A stretch of 15,002 nucleotides of DNA from an uncultured Muribaculaceae bacterium (GTDB taxonomy: Bacteria > Bacteroidota > Bacteroidia > Bacteroidales > Muribaculaceae). Position 1 is the stretch's first letter; each line of letters starts with the position of its first letter. The stretch lies in NCBI GenBank assembly GCA_910589095.1, contig CAJUSN010000042.1, positions 1 to 15,002 on the forward strand, read 5' to 3'. Of this stretch, positions 14,481 to 15,002 are shown in pieces. The translations under genes were made by a program, and so were the position numbers. The notes beneath the pieces were generated by a model. That model did no database searches. It was given only the letters and a program-made list of their open reading frames with translations, and had not been told where the DNA came from.

Positions 14481-15002
14481 TTACTTAAGTATCACTTTAG
14501 ATGTTTTGCTGCCTTGACGGAGAATGTAGATAGAACCGGCAGCAGGGTTAGCAACAGGTCTACCTTGAAGGTCGAAATATTCTTTCGGGGCATCGGTGAG
14601 GTCAACCTCAGGGGACTGGATGGCAGCAAGACTGGCAGGATCTAGTCGGAAGTGAATGAAATGGTCGGGTGCATTGGAATAGTCGTCATAAACGCCGAAA
14701 ATACAAATCACGCAATCATAGCTGCTACCGTCGGGTGTGGCATTTGATTCACCCGCCTCGCGCAGACGTACATAATTTACGTTGCGGGTGGAACCGTCGG
14801 CAAGTTTGGCTGAAACAGAGAGGAAGGCATCGTCGGAGTCCTGCAGATAGGAATAGTCACCTACATTGAGCGCATTGCCTGCGGCAGTGATGTAGTAGGC
14901 CCCCGATGAAGTGGTTTCGCTGCCAATTGCGAATGATACGGGTGAACCGGAATTGAAGAAATCTGTGATGGTGTAGGTACCATCTTCGTTTGCCTTGATC
15001 TC
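14481..15002 (-). CDS. C-terminal part of a secreted protein with a type IX-like sorting tail
   Basis: The minus-strand frame is open from the window edge (15002) to a TAA at 14481-14483, so 173 residues of an unfinished gene are visible. The body is beta-rich and low in charge (SFAIGSETTSSGAYYITAAG, NVGDYSYLQDSDDAFLSV, IHFRLDPASLAAI). The last 33 residues have the pattern of a type IX secretion (Por) tail: EYFDLQGRPV, then AAGSIYILRQG, ending KTSKVILK. This predicts export across the outer membrane, with tail removal and surface attachment or release. The GTG at 14709-14711 (minus strand) is internal, since the frame continues upstream. It converges on the barrel gene and shares no operon with it. 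The catalytic or binding part lies outside the window. Confidence 0.75.
   Translation of the reverse strand, partial: EIKANEDGTYTITDFFNSGSPVSFAIGSETTSSGAYYITAAGNALNVGDYSYLQDSDDAFLSVSAKLADGSTRNVNYVRLREAGESNATPDGSSYDCVICIFGVYDDYSNAPDHFIHFRLDPASLAAIQSPEVDLTDAPKEYFDLQGRPVANPAAGSIYILRQGSKTSKVILK

Noticed and set aside
14669..14869. Plus-strand open frame opposite the sorting-tail protein
   Set aside because: It is the shadow of the minus-strand coding frame, which has a recognisable C-terminal tail and stays open to the window edge.

Overview
The window looks like chromosomal DNA from a gut Bacteroidales bacterium, most probably of the Muribaculaceae/Bacteroides/Prevotella group. This is inferred from the gene types: GLPGLI-family proteins, a carboxypeptidase-regulatory-domain outer-membrane barrel, a lipobox/TPR/membrane/HTH regulator, a type IX-like C-terminal sorting tail and the glycogen trio GH133-GT-GH57. 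The lack of clear Shine-Dalgarno sites and one TAnnTTTG promoter box also fit. Species cannot be named from this sequence alone.

Layout. (1) 1-1226 (+): 3' part of a MATE/MepA-like exporter. (2) 1227-1708: a 482-base gap holding a 191-bp MITE-like palindromic element with a TAA target duplication, a second short palindromic repeat and a strong hairpin. (3) 1709-6328 (+): a glycogen operon of debranching enzyme, glycogen-synthase-like glycosyltransferase and GH57 alpha-amylase-like protein, closed by a strong terminator at 6353. Two of the three genes are broken as given: the glycosyltransferase by an internal deletion with frameshift, the GH57 gene by a one-base loss. The debranching enzyme and the GH57 protein also carry unusual residues at positions I expect to be conserved or catalytic. 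(4) 6445-8091 (+): a membrane-anchored TPR regulator with a C-terminal HTH, AT-rich over much of its length. (5) 8308-14243 (+): a cell-envelope block of two small secreted proteins, three tandem GLPGLI proteins with the fossil tail of a further copy, and an 872-residue outer-membrane barrel. (6) 14244-14480: a terminator and a second, shorter copy of the same MITE with a TTA target duplication. (7) 14481-15002 (-): the C-terminus of a probably type IX-secreted protein running off the window.

How the genes may work together. The glycogen trio would build and trim intracellular alpha-glucan, but the lesions suggest either decay of glycogen storage in this strain or local assembly error. The regulator, the small secreted proteins, the GLPGLI set and the barrel form the most interesting unit. 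I infer an envelope system in which a periplasmic TPR sensor may control periplasmic GLPGLI proteins and their outer-membrane partner. The substrate is unknown.
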